DNA from: DATKBT01 sp035546295
GTDB lineage: Bacteria; Acidobacteriota; Thermoanaerobaculia; Multivoradales; Multivoraceae
DNA: 17,121 nucleotides
Assembly (NCBI GenBank): GCA_035546295.1
Contig: DATKBT010000086.1
Span: 1 to 17,121, forward strand
Reading direction: 5' to 3'
The translations under genes and the position numbers were made by a program. A model generated the notes under the pieces. That model made no database searches. It worked only from the letters and a program-made list of their open reading frames with translations, and was not told where the DNA came from. How positions within the stretch are numbered: the stretch's first letter is position 1; every line of letters begins with the position of its first letter. Below are positions 5,700-13,968 of the stretch, piece by piece.

Positions 5700-8242
5700 G
5701 CTGGTGGGCTGCACTCGCGCCGGGACTCCTGGTCGGGGCGCTGTTCGGCGGGCTCCTCTTCCTGCTGCGCCGGTTCTACGACCCGGTGCCCTGGCGCATC
5801 GCGGCCATCTTCGGCCTGGTCGTGTTCTGGATGCTGGGCTCGGTGCTGTTTTTGGGGCGCGTCCTGCTGCCCCTCAACCTGTTGTGGAACTCCTCTCCGT
5901 GGAAGGACCTCGAGCGGGTCGAGCCGACGGCGCTCCACCTCCAGTGGGACCTGGTGGAGGACCAGGCGGCGTTTCGCGCCGAGCATCGCAGGCTGCTCGC
6001 GCGCGGCGAGTGGCCGCTGTGGAACCCGCGGGTCGGCGCCGGAGAGCCGTTCCTGGCCAACGTCTCGGCCCAGAACGGACACCCCCTGGTCCTGCTCTCG
6101 GACCTTCTGCGCATCGAGAGTGCGCCGGGCATGATCGCCGCCTGCAAGGTGCTGCTGTGCCTGGTCTTCACCTTCGTGCTGCTGCGGCGCTGGGGAATCG
6201 GTCAGCCGGGGGCCCTCGGCGGCGCGCTCGCCTATGGGCTTTCGGGATTCGTGTGGGTCCAGCTCGGCTGGGTGCACACCCACTCGGCTGCGGCGCTGCC
6301 GTTCCTCCTCTACGGCGTCGAGCGCGCGGTCGCTGTCGGCGGCTGGCGGGACCGGCTCCTGCTGGGGGTCGCGAGCGGCTGGACGCTGCTCGGCGGCCAC
6401 CCCGAGACGATCTTCTACGTGATGTCGGCCGGGGTCGTCGTCGGGATCGAGCGGTGGTGGAGCACCAGCACGGGGCTGCCTCTCCTGGAGCGCGCGGCCC
6501 GTGCGGCGCCGCCGATCGCGGCGGTCGCGCTCGGCGCTGCGCTGGTCGCGCCGATCCTGGCTCCCTTCGTGTTGCGGCTCGAGTACTCGCGGCGCGCGAC
6601 GATGAACGAGACCCGGATCGAGAGCATCCGACGGGGGGCGCAGGACGACGGCCGAGACCTCGCGGAGCGCCTGGAGCGCTGGGTCGAGCGCACCGTCCCG
6701 GTGGCGGCGCCGGTCGCCTTCGGCAGCGAGCGCTTTGGAAGGTCGTGGGGGTTCGCCTCGATCTTCCAGGAGGGGACGGCGTTTGCCGGGAGCGCCACGC
6801 TGCTGATCGCGATGCTCGGCCTGTTCGCGGTCAGGCGGCGGCCTTCGTGGTTCGCGGGCGAAAGGAGCGCTCTGCTCCTGGCGGCTGTCGGCTTCCTGTT
6901 CTTCACGCAACCCCCGGGGCTGGTGCGCCTGATGGTCGAGATCCCGGTCCTCAGGATGTCGGGGAGCGAGAACCGCCGGCTGTCGATCTTCCTGGTCTTC
7001 GCGCTCGCGGTGCTCGCCGCTGGCGCCTGGGAGCGGATGTTCCGCGACCGGCGAGCGGGCGACGTCGCCGCCGATCTCACCTCCCTCGGGGGAGGGCACG
7101 GGGAGGGGCTCCGTCGGCCGCGAGCCGCGCTGGTCGTGATCGCGCTGATCGCGTTCGTCCTGTGGGGCTATCTCGCGCACGGCAATCCCGACAATCCTGC
7201 TGAGCACGAGAGGACCCGGATCGCTCACCTCGCGCTCCAGGTCTCCGTCCTGGCGGGCCTGGGCGCGGCTCTCGTGCTCGCCGGCCACCGACGAGGCCTC
7301 GGATGGCGGAGGAGGTCGGTCTGGCTGTTCGCGCTGCTGGTGGCGGTCGAGCTCTCGCTCTTCCACCGCTCGCTCAGCCCCGGGATGCCGGCGTCGCACT
7401 ATTTTCCGGAGCGCCCGAGCATCGAGTTCCTGCGCGAGAACCTCGGCGATCACCGGATGGTGGGCATCGACGGCGCCTTCAAGCCGGCGTATCCGCTGGT
7501 CCTGGGCATCGCCGACCTGCGCAGCGCGAGCCCGCTCCAGCCCTACTCCCTGGTCCGTGCCACACGACCGTTGCGCAGGAGCGCGTTCTCGAACGCGATC
7601 GTGGTCGCCGACCATCCGCTGCTCGACCTGCTCTCGGTCAAGTACGTCGTCACTGCGCCCGGCGACGAGCTGGGACCGCCGCTGCGCGAAGTGTTTCGTG
7701 GCAACCTCACGATCTGGCAGCGTCCCGCGCCGATGAACCTCGCCTTCCTGCCCAACCGCGCTCGGCGGCCGGCCCAAGGCGGCTGGCGGCAGCTCCACGA
7801 GGTGCGGAGCTTCCGCGATCTCGTGCTGGTGGATCGCATTCCGTCGGGCCCGAGCTCGGCCGAGCTCCCGGAGGCCGAAGCCGAAGAGCCGGCGGCGTCG
7901 TTCTGGCGAGCGACGAGCCCGCGCTCGAACCGCGTGATCGAGCTGGCGCCCGAGCCCGCTCACATCCGTGCCCGGGTCGAGCTCGGCGAGCGGGCGCTGC
8001 TCGCGACCAGCGTCTTCCAGGATGGCGGCTGGAGGGCGTTGGTCGACGGGAGGCGCGTCGAGTCGGTGGTGACCAACGGTCTCTTCGTGGGCGTCTGGCT
8101 GCCCCCCGGCGAGCACCGCGTCGACCTCGTCTATCGGCCGCGGGGATTCGTGCTCGGCTGCGCGCTCTCGAGCCTGGCGCTGATCGCGGGAGTGGCGTGG
8201 GCGGGGCGCCAGACCCTCACCGCGCGTCGCCCCTCTGCGTGA
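5696..8242 (+). CDS. YfhO-like large membrane protein (GT-C glycosyltransferase fold)
   Basis: 848 residues from a GTG overlapping the previous stop. An N-terminal membrane pair is followed by the first large loop (about 66-130), where LVEDQAAF, GEWPLWNP and GAGEPFLANVSAQNGHPL match the YfhO pattern of an acidic loop, then G-x-x-PLWNPxxxxGxPxLAN. Several more helices follow (about 150-165, 170-190, 198-212, 220-232 with GGHPETIF, 270-295, 365-380, 392-405, 428-445, 478-495, 512-530, 541-556). The long C-terminal outer domain (about 560-815) carries LLSVKYVV (645-652), FQDGGWRALVDG (774-785) and a final helix (816-836). YfhO-family proteins resemble GT-C transferases that use lipid-linked sugars, with roles in glycosylation of cell-wall polymers or lipids. 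The sugar and acceptor here are unknown. Family call is firm; enzymatic detail is inference. Confidence 0.85.
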   Translation: MSWWAALAPGLLVGALFGGLLFLLRRFYDPVPWRIAAIFGLVVFWMLGSVLFLGRVLLPLNLLWNSSPWKDLERVEPTALHLQWDLVEDQAAFRAEHRRLLARGEWPLWNPRVGAGEPFLANVSAQNGHPLVLLSDLLRIESAPGMIAACKVLLCLVFTFVLLRRWGIGQPGALGGALAYGLSGFVWVQLGWVHTHSAAALPFLLYGVERAVAVGGWRDRLLLGVASGWTLLGGHPETIFYVMSAGVVVGIERWWSTSTGLPLLERAARAAPPIAAVALGAALVAPILAPFVLRLEYSRRATMNETRIESIRRGAQDDGRDLAERLERWVERTVPVAAPVAFGSERFGRSWGFASIFQEGTAFAGSATLLIAMLGLFAVRRRPSWFAGERSALLLAAVGFLFFTQPPGLVRLMVEIPVLRMSGSENRRLSIFLVFALAVLAAGAWERMFRDRRAGDVAADLTSLGGGHGEGLRRPRAALVVIALIAFVLWGYLAHGNPDNPAEHERTRIAHLALQVSVLAGLGAALVLAGHRRGLGWRRRSVWLFALLVAVELSLFHRSLSPGMPASHYFPERPSIEFLRENLGDHRMVGIDGAFKPAYPLVLGIADLRSASPLQPYSLVRATRPLRRSAFSNAIVVADHPLLDLLSVKYVVTAPGDELGPPLREVFRGNLTIWQRPAPMNLAFLPNRARRPAQGGWRQLHEVRSFRDLVLVDRIPSGPSSAELPEAEAEEPAASFWRATSPRSNRVIELAPEPAHIRARVELGERALLATSVFQDGGWRALVDGRRVESVVTNGLFVGVWLPPGEHRVDLVYRPRGFVLGCALSSLALIAGVAWAGRQTLTARRPSA

Positions 8243-8356
8243 CGCCTTCGCATTGGCCGAGCGCCCCGACTCGGTGCGAGCTGGCGGCTCTCACGGGGAC
8301 GTCGAGGCGTCTCGGCGAGCGCCATTCGCACCGGCTCGTCTACCATCCTGCACACC

Positions 8357-9880
8357 GTGAGCCGAAGATCCTCGTCCACGGCGGCCCGTGTCGGTCTGGC
8401 CCTCGGGCCGCTCGCCGCGATCACCGTCTACCTGCTGCTCGCGGGCAGCGTCTCGCTCGCGCAGCCGGGACGAGTGGTCGCCGCGGTCGGCGTGCTGATG
8501 GCGGTGCTCTGGCTCACCGAGGCGATCCCGATCCCGGCGACCGCCCTGCTGCCGATCGCGCTCATCCCGCTGCTCACCGGCGGCGCGGTCGGGATCCGCG
8601 AGGTGTCGGAGCCCTACGCCCACGAGCTGATCTTCCTGTTCATGGGCGGCTTCATGATGGCGCTCGCGATGCAGAGGTGGGGCCTTCACCGGCGCATCGC
8701 GCTCCGCATCATCCTCGCCGTCGGCGACCGTCCCAGCACCGTGGTGCTCGGCTTCATGCTCGCCAGTGCCTTTCTGTCGATGTGGATCTCGAACACCGCG
8801 ACGGTCGTGATGATGCTGCCGATCGCGCTCTCGGTCGTCGAGCTGGTGCGCGACCGGCTGCTCGCCGAGAAGGAGAAGGCGGGCGCGGCGGTCCTCGACA
8901 GCATCGAGGCCGGCGAGTTCCACTTCGCGATCGCGCTGCTGCTGGGGACGGCTTATGCCGCCTCGATCGGCGGCATGGCGACGTTGATCGGCACGCCCCC
9001 GAACCTGATGATGGCGGCCTTCGTCGCCGACGACTTCGGTCGCGAGATCACCTTCGCCGGATGGCTGCCGCTCGGGCTCCCGTTCGTGGTGGTCCTGCTG
9101 CCGGTCGCCTGGATCCTGCTCACCCGCGTCGTCTTCCCGATCCGCGTGCGCGAGATCCCGGGCGGGCGGCGGCTGATCCACGACGAGCTCGCCCGCTGCG
9201 GTCCGATCTCGCGCCAGGAGCGCCTGGTGCTCGCGGTGTTCCTCCTGGCCGCCACGACCTGGGTGCTGCGCTCGTGGCTCACGGGCATCGAGATGGCGGG
9301 CGTCACACCGCTGGCCGGACTCTCCGACACCGGTATCGCGATCGCCGCCGCGCTCCTGCTGTTCACGATCCCGGCCGACCTGGGAAAGGGCGAGTTCCTG
9401 CTCGACTGGCCGCAGGCGGTCAAGCTGCCGTGGGGCATCCTGCTCCTGTTCGGCGGCGGGCTCAGCCTGGCGGCGGCGGTGCGCAGCTCCGAGGTCGACC
9501 GCTTCGTGGGCGACGCCATCGCGGGCGTCGCCAACGTACCGGTGTGGGCGATGATGGCGCTGGTCGCGGGCGTGGTGATCCTGCTCACCGAGCTCACCTC
9601 GAACACCGCGACGACCGCGACCTTCCTGCCGATCGCGGCGGCGACCGCCGAGGGGCTGGGGATCGACCCGCTGCTGCTGGTGATCCCCGCCGCGATGGCG
9701 GCGAGCTGCGCCTTCATGATGCCGGTCGCGACCCCGCCCAACGCGATCGTCTTCGGCTCGGGCGAGCTCACCATCCCCCAGATGTGTCGCGCCGGGCTCT
9801 GGCTCAACGTGATCTCGCTGGTGGTGATCCTGGCGATCGTGTGGGTGCTGGGCGGGCCGGTGCTGGGGATCGGGGGGTAG
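8357..9880 (+). CDS. DASS/SLC13 family sodium-coupled dicarboxylate (anion) transporter
   Basis: 507 residues, about 11-12 membrane helices. Both halves of the DASS inverted repeat carry the sodium-site signature Ser-Asn-Thr: SNTATV at 145-150 and SNTATT at 415-420. The re-entrant TPPN motifs (213-216 and 459-462) follow each one. EAIPIPATALLP (55-66) near the start is the family N-terminal signature. These match VcINDY/SdcS/CitT-type carriers for C4-dicarboxylates, citrate or sulfate; the substrate is not decided by sequence alone. The start is a GTG with no obvious Shine-Dalgarno, 114 bases after the YfhO-like gene. I see no in-frame ATG before the first helix, so the exact N-terminus is less certain. 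The gap after YfhO shows no clear terminator. Confidence 0.9.
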   Translation: MSRRSSSTAARVGLALGPLAAITVYLLLAGSVSLAQPGRVVAAVGVLMAVLWLTEAIPIPATALLPIALIPLLTGGAVGIREVSEPYAHELIFLFMGGFMMALAMQRWGLHRRIALRIILAVGDRPSTVVLGFMLASAFLSMWISNTATVVMMLPIALSVVELVRDRLLAEKEKAGAAVLDSIEAGEFHFAIALLLGTAYAASIGGMATLIGTPPNLMMAAFVADDFGREITFAGWLPLGLPFVVVLLPVAWILLTRVVFPIRVREIPGGRRLIHDELARCGPISRQERLVLAVFLLAATTWVLRSWLTGIEMAGVTPLAGLSDTGIAIAAALLLFTIPADLGKGEFLLDWPQAVKLPWGILLLFGGGLSLAAAVRSSEVDRFVGDAIAGVANVPVWAMMALVAGVVILLTELTSNTATTATFLPIAAATAEGLGIDPLLLVIPAAMAASCAFMMPVATPPNAIVFGSGELTIPQMCRAGLWLNVISLVVILAIVWVLGGPVLGIGG

Positions 9881-9987
9881 AGGCCCGTTCGTCGTGGACC
9901 ACGTCCGCCGGGTCCGCGCGAGGGCCGACGACGCGGTAGCATTGCCGCGGCGCCCGGAGCGCCGAACGTCGCGAATGGGAGGATGGG

Positions 9988-10431
9988 ATGAGCAACGGAG
10001 AATCGAAGAAGTCCAGCGTCGAGAAGGTGAGCACCAAGAAGGCCGCAGGCGTGAAGGCTGCGCTCGAGAAGGCGAAGAAGGCGACCGTCGACAAGGCGAA
10101 GAAGACACGACTCGAGATGTCGCCCAAGCAAAAGAAGGTGGCTGCGGCGGCTGCCGCCGCTGCCGCCGGGGTCGCGGTCGCTGCCGCCGGGGTCGCAGTG
10201 GCGAGGCGGCGGCGGTCCCGTTCGAAGGAGGAGACGGTCTTCCACGTCGTCCCCAAGGACGACCGTTGGGAGGTGCGTGGCGAGGGCGCGCAGCGGGCCA
10301 CGAGTGTGCACGAGACCAAGCGCGAGGCGGTTGCGGCGGCGCGGCAGCTCGCTCGCGACAAGGAGCCGAGCCGGCTGGTGGTCCACCGGATCGACGGGTC
10401 GGTCCAGGATTCCTTCGCGTACGGCGCCTGA
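9988..10431 (+). CDS. DUF2188 protein with a lysine/alanine-rich histone H1-like N-terminal tail
   Basis: 147 residues with a strong Shine-Dalgarno (GGGAGG, 9977-9982) five bases before the ATG. Residues 1-50 are rich in Lys, Ala and Ser (KKAAGVKAALEKAKKATVDK), like bacterial histone-H1-like tails. Residues 51-72 are almost pure Ala/Gly/Val, and 73-80 a basic cluster (RRRRSRSK). The C-terminal 65 residues are a DUF2188 domain: VFHVVPKDDRWEVRGEG, then HETKREAVAAARQLA, then LVVHRIDGSVQDSFAYG. The basic tail suggests nucleic-acid binding; the Ala/Val stretch could instead be a membrane helix with a positive flank. DUF2188 has no firm function that I know. It converges on the helicase-nuclease gene with 83 bases between stops. 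Confidence 0.85.
   Translation: MSNGESKKSSVEKVSTKKAAGVKAALEKAKKATVDKAKKTRLEMSPKQKKVAAAAAAAAAGVAVAAAGVAVARRRRSRSKEETVFHVVPKDDRWEVRGEGAQRATSVHETKREAVAAARQLARDKEPSRLVVHRIDGSVQDSFAYGA
10159..10200 (+). repeat. 21-bp tandem duplication in the DUF2188 gene
   Basis: Two adjacent 21-base copies starting GCTGCCGCCGGGGTCGC (10159-10179 and 10180-10200) differ at only two positions. They encode the repeated Ala-Ala-Ala-Gly-Val-Ala-Val units of the Ala/Val-rich middle segment. Confidence 0.8.
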
Positions 10432-10514
10432 GCTCGCCTGGGCTCGGCCTCGATCGGATCCACGAGCGGTCTTCAAGCCGAAGTCGTCGGGCGTGCTGAG
10501 TTTCGCCACGGCTC

Positions 10515-13500
10515 CTACGGCCACTCGACCGGGATCCGCACGACCCGCTCCCGGTCGGCGTCGGGACGCCAGCAGACGTAGCCCTCGCGGCGGCCGAAGA
10601 GGTAGAGGTCGCGCAGCAGCTCGACGTCACGGCGACAGTAGCCTTCGATGAGGTCGAAGCGCCCCTGCCGGTACCACTCGAGGCTCTGCAGGCCGTCGGC
10701 CGACTTCCCGGCGCCGAGGGTGTCGGCGGCCAGGCGGGAGAGGCCGATGCGTCCGCCGACGACCTCCCGCACCGACTCGAAGAGGTCGAGGGTGGGCAGG
10801 GTGCGCCGGAAGTCCTCGCCGAGGTAGCCGGACAGCACCGGGTAGTCGAAGCCGATGACGTTGAAGCCGACGACGAGGTCGGCGCGCCTGAGCTCGTCGA
10901 CCAGCGCGGCGACGTGCTCCTCGCGAAAGACGAGGAGCTCGGCGTCCTCGAGGCTGCAGGTGACCGCGAGGGCCAGGCCGAGCCGGTGGAGCCGGTGCCA
11001 GCCGCCGACCTCCTCGGCCGAGCGCTTGGTCTCCACGTCGAAGAGCACCGTGCGCGCGATCGTGCGGGGGATCGGGCGCCGGTAGGTGGGAGGCGGGAGC
11101 CGCTGCCATCGGGCAGGCGCGATCGCGCCCGGAGGGTCCGGAACCGCGGAAGACGTCAGCGACACCGGCGAATGCAGCGCCGCGGGAAGCTGCGCCGCCG
11201 ACGGCAGAGTCGAAGCCGGCGGTGGCGCTGCTGAGTCCGGCGCTGCGGAGTCCGGCGCTGCGGAAGTCGACGCTGAGGCCGGCGCCGCTCGGGGAGGCGA
11301 CGGTGACGTCACGGACGGCGCGGGGGCAGGTTGCGCCGACCGTTCCGTGGCGCTCGCGCCCCGCGATCCGACCTGGCCCAGGTCGAAGAGGTCACGGCTC
11401 GCGCCCCCCGCGTGCCGGCCGTCCTGTTGCAGGACTCCGCCCGGATCCATCGTGGTCGCCGCGCCCGCGAAGGCGGAGCGGTCGATGCGCGAGAACCCGC
11501 GCGCGTCGACCACGGCCTCGAGGTCGAGCTCCGGCAGCTCGAGCTCCACGATCGGCCGCTCGCGCTCGAACAGGAGCCGCACCAGGCGTTCGGCCCCCGT
11601 CTTGTCGAGCGGGCGGTTGCCGTTGCCGCACTTGGGGGACTGGACGCACCCCGGGCAGCCCTCCTCGCAGGGGCAGCCGGCGAGCAGGTCGCCGACCTTG
11701 GCGAGCAGCTCGGGGAGTCGCTCGAAGCCGGCCTCGCAGATGCCCACGCCGCCCTCGTGGCCGTCGTAGACGAAGATCGCGCCGGATCCGACCTGGGGGT
11801 GGAACGGGATCGAGATGCCGCCGAGATCGCCGCGGTCGCACAGCGCGAGCGCCGGGAACAGCGAGATCGCGGCGTGCTCGGCGGCGTGGAGCGCGCCCAT
11901 GAAGTCCTCCCCCTGCTCGCGCAGCGACTCTTCGAAGGCGCGCGGGGCGGCGAGCCACAGCGCCACCGTCTCCATCTCGAGCGGCGGCAGGTCGAGCTCC
12001 TCCTGGCCGAGGCGCTCCTGCCCCTGGATTCGCTTGCGCTCGAAGCCGACCACCCACTCGGTGACCCGCACGCGACCCAGCCATGACGCGAGGGCTCCCT
12101 CGCGCCGGTAATCGAGCACCTCGAGGATCACGGTCGTCTTCTCGGTGAGCGGCGCGGTGAAGAAGTCGACCTGGAGCGGACGGACGACGACCTGCCGTCT
12201 GCCGAGGTCGAGCGCGGTCACCCCGTACTGCCGGCCGGCGTGGAGGTAGACGGCGCCCGGGTGGCACTCGCGCTGGACCCGGCCGCCGTCGACGGTGCCG
12301 ATCGAGCGGCCGGTGAGCTCGCTGGTGATCGTGTACGAGGCGCCGCCGCCGCGCAGCGACAGGTGGCGGTGCGGCGCCGGCTCGAGCGCGTGGATGGCGC
12401 CGCCGTCGCGCTCCTCGGCGAGCTCGAAGGCGCCCAGGAGATCCGCGACCAGCGGGGCGTGACGCTCGAGGTAGTCGGCGTCGCGCGCGCGCTCGAGCGG
12501 CAGCTCGGCGGCCGCGCACACCAGGTGGCGCGCGCCGATCGAGCGGTTTTTGGGGCTCACGATCAGGGGCTCGCAGTCGCGGGCCAGGAACTGTTCGGGC
12601 TCGCGCAGCAGGTACTGGTCGAGGGCGTCGGGGAGCGCCACCAGCGCGATCAGCGACTCGCGGTCGGAGCGGCCGACGCGGCCGGCGCGCTGCCAGGTCG
12701 CCATCATGCTGCCGGGGAAGCCGACCAGGATGCAGGCGTCGAGCCCGCCGACGTCGATCCCCATCTCGAGCGCCGAGGTCGAGATCACGCCGTCGAGGCG
12801 GCCGTCGAACAGCGCGCGCTCGATCCCGCGGCGCTCCTCGGGCAGGAAGCCGGCGCGGTAGTTGGCGACCCGCCGTGCGAGCTCCGGCTCCTTGCTCGCG
12901 AGCCAGGAGTGGAGCAGCTCGGTGATCCGCCGCGCCTTGGTGAACACGATGGTCTTGAGCCCCGAGCGGATGCAGCGGATCAGCAGGTTGAGGGCGGTCG
13001 TGTAGGGGCTGGTCTCGGGCTGGATGAGCAGGAAGTGGCGGCCCTCACGGGGGGCCCCAGAGCGCTCGATCAGGACCGGCTGGCGGCCCCCGAACAGGCG
13101 CTCGGCGAACTCGGCGGCGTTGGCGGCGGTCGCCGAGCTGGCGATGATTGCGGGCTCCGACCCGTAGCGGCGGGCGAGCCGCAGGAGGCGCTGCAGCACG
13201 TGGTAGAAGTGGCAGCCGAAGACGCCGCGATAGGTGTGGAGCTCGTCGATCACGATCCAGCGCAGGCGCGAGAGCAGCGGCTGCCAGGAGGCGGCGTGCG
13301 CGAGCAGACCGAGGTGGAGCATGTCGGGGTTCGAGATCACCACGCGCGGCGGGTCGGAGCGGATGCGCTCGCGCTCAGCGCGAGGGGTGTCGCCGTCGTA
13401 GATCGCGGCGCGTTCATGCGCGAAGCCGGCGCGCTCACGCGCGGGGTCGGCGGGCTCGCGCTCGGGGTCGAGGCCGGCGGCCGCCGCGAGCCGGTCGAAC

Positions 13501-13865
13501 TTGGCGCGCTGGTCCTGCCCCAGCGCCTTGAGCGGAAAGAGATAGAGCGCGCGGCCGTCGCCGCCGGCGAGCGCCTCCTCGAGCACCGGGACCTGGAAGA
13601 CCAGCGACTTGCCCGAGGCGGTCGGAGTCGTCACCAGCACGTCCCGGCCCGCGCGAGCGGCCTGGATCGAGTCGACCTGATGGCTGAACAGGTGCTCGAT
13701 TCGAAGCTCGCGCAAGGCTCGACGCAGGGCGGGGTGGAGCGGCGGCTGGAGCTCGGCGGTGGCGCGAGGCTGGCCGGGAAGGTACGCGCTGTGGACGACC
13801 TGCGGTCCGAGATCTCGATCCTCGCCGAGCTGCACGACCAGGTCGTGGAGGGTCAGGGTGGCCAT
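10515..13865 (-). CDS. MrfA-type DEAD/DUF1998 helicase fused to a DEDD exonuclease domain
   Basis: 1116 residues. Superfamily 2 helicase motifs: Walker A TPTASGKS (80-87), DELH (207-210), SSAT (243-246), STSALEMGID (362-371) and QRAGRVGR (392-399). A DUF1998-type region follows with the cysteine cluster C731, C733, C737, C740, C746, as in Bacillus MrfA (YprA) and Hrq1 relatives, which use four Cys to hold zinc. A low-complexity Ala/Pro/Ser linker (about 800-930) leads to an RNase H-like exonuclease (about 938-1110) with FDVET (D943, E945), FNVIGFD (N1002, D1007) and YCRRD (Y1076, D1080). In B. subtilis the helicase and exonuclease are separate neighbours (mrfA, mrfB) acting in mitomycin C lesion repair; here one protein has both. 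The ATG is fixed by an in-frame TAG five codons upstream. No Shine-Dalgarno is visible. The repair role is inferred. Confidence 0.9.
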   Translation of the reverse strand: MATLTLHDLVVQLGEDRDLGPQVVHSAYLPGQPRATAELQPPLHPALRRALRELRIEHLFSHQVDSIQAARAGRDVLVTTPTASGKSLVFQVPVLEEALAGGDGRALYLFPLKALGQDQRAKFDRLAAAAGLDPEREPADPARERAGFAHERAAIYDGDTPRAERERIRSDPPRVVISNPDMLHLGLLAHAASWQPLLSRLRWIVIDELHTYRGVFGCHFYHVLQRLLRLARRYGSEPAIIASSATAANAAEFAERLFGGRQPVLIERSGAPREGRHFLLIQPETSPYTTALNLLIRCIRSGLKTIVFTKARRITELLHSWLASKEPELARRVANYRAGFLPEERRGIERALFDGRLDGVISTSALEMGIDVGGLDACILVGFPGSMMATWQRAGRVGRSDRESLIALVALPDALDQYLLREPEQFLARDCEPLIVSPKNRSIGARHLVCAAAELPLERARDADYLERHAPLVADLLGAFELAEERDGGAIHALEPAPHRHLSLRGGGASYTITSELTGRSIGTVDGGRVQRECHPGAVYLHAGRQYGVTALDLGRRQVVVRPLQVDFFTAPLTEKTTVILEVLDYRREGALASWLGRVRVTEWVVGFERKRIQGQERLGQEELDLPPLEMETVALWLAAPRAFEESLREQGEDFMGALHAAEHAAISLFPALALCDRGDLGGISIPFHPQVGSGAIFVYDGHEGGVGICEAGFERLPELLAKVGDLLAGCPCEEGCPGCVQSPKCGNGNRPLDKTGAERLVRLLFERERPIVELELPELDLEAVVDARGFSRIDRSAFAGAATTMDPGGVLQQDGRHAGGASRDLFDLGQVGSRGASATERSAQPAPAPSVTSPSPPRAAPASASTSAAPDSAAPDSAAPPPASTLPSAAQLPAALHSPVSLTSSAVPDPPGAIAPARWQRLPPPTYRRPIPRTIARTVLFDVETKRSAEEVGGWHRLHRLGLALAVTCSLEDAELLVFREEHVAALVDELRRADLVVGFNVIGFDYPVLSGYLGEDFRRTLPTLDLFESVREVVGGRIGLSRLAADTLGAGKSADGLQSLEWYRQGRFDLIEGYCRRDVELLRDLYLFGRREGYVCWRPDADRERVVRIPVEWP
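11078..11468 (-). repeat. Ala/Pro/Ser low-complexity linker coding sequence
   Basis: Codons for residues about 800-930 of the helicase-nuclease. The stretch is dominated by Ala, Pro, Ser and Thr, with a short 15-base repeat (Ala-Ala-Pro-Asp-Ser twice, residues 869-878). It separates two folded modules, and its GC and composition differ from both. The core of this segment is expected to be disordered. Confidence 0.65.
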
Positions 13866-13968
13866 CGGGAGGCCAGTCTAGCGAGACGCCCTCGAAGGGC
13901 CCTGCCACAGATCGAGAGGAGGGTTCGAGCTGCTAACGTCAACTCGGAACTGGCGGGAAAGCCGATCG

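Noticed and set aside
3309..5714. Long open frame on the minus strand (about 800 codons)
   Set aside because: It lies opposite the Calx-beta gene, an intergenic stretch and the next gene. The translation is Arg/Gly/Ala-rich without motifs; it is an artefact of high GC.
5135..8116. Long open frame on the minus strand (about 990 codons)
   Set aside because: Antisense shadow of the YfhO-like gene, highly biased in Arg, Gln, Pro and Glu, with no domain.
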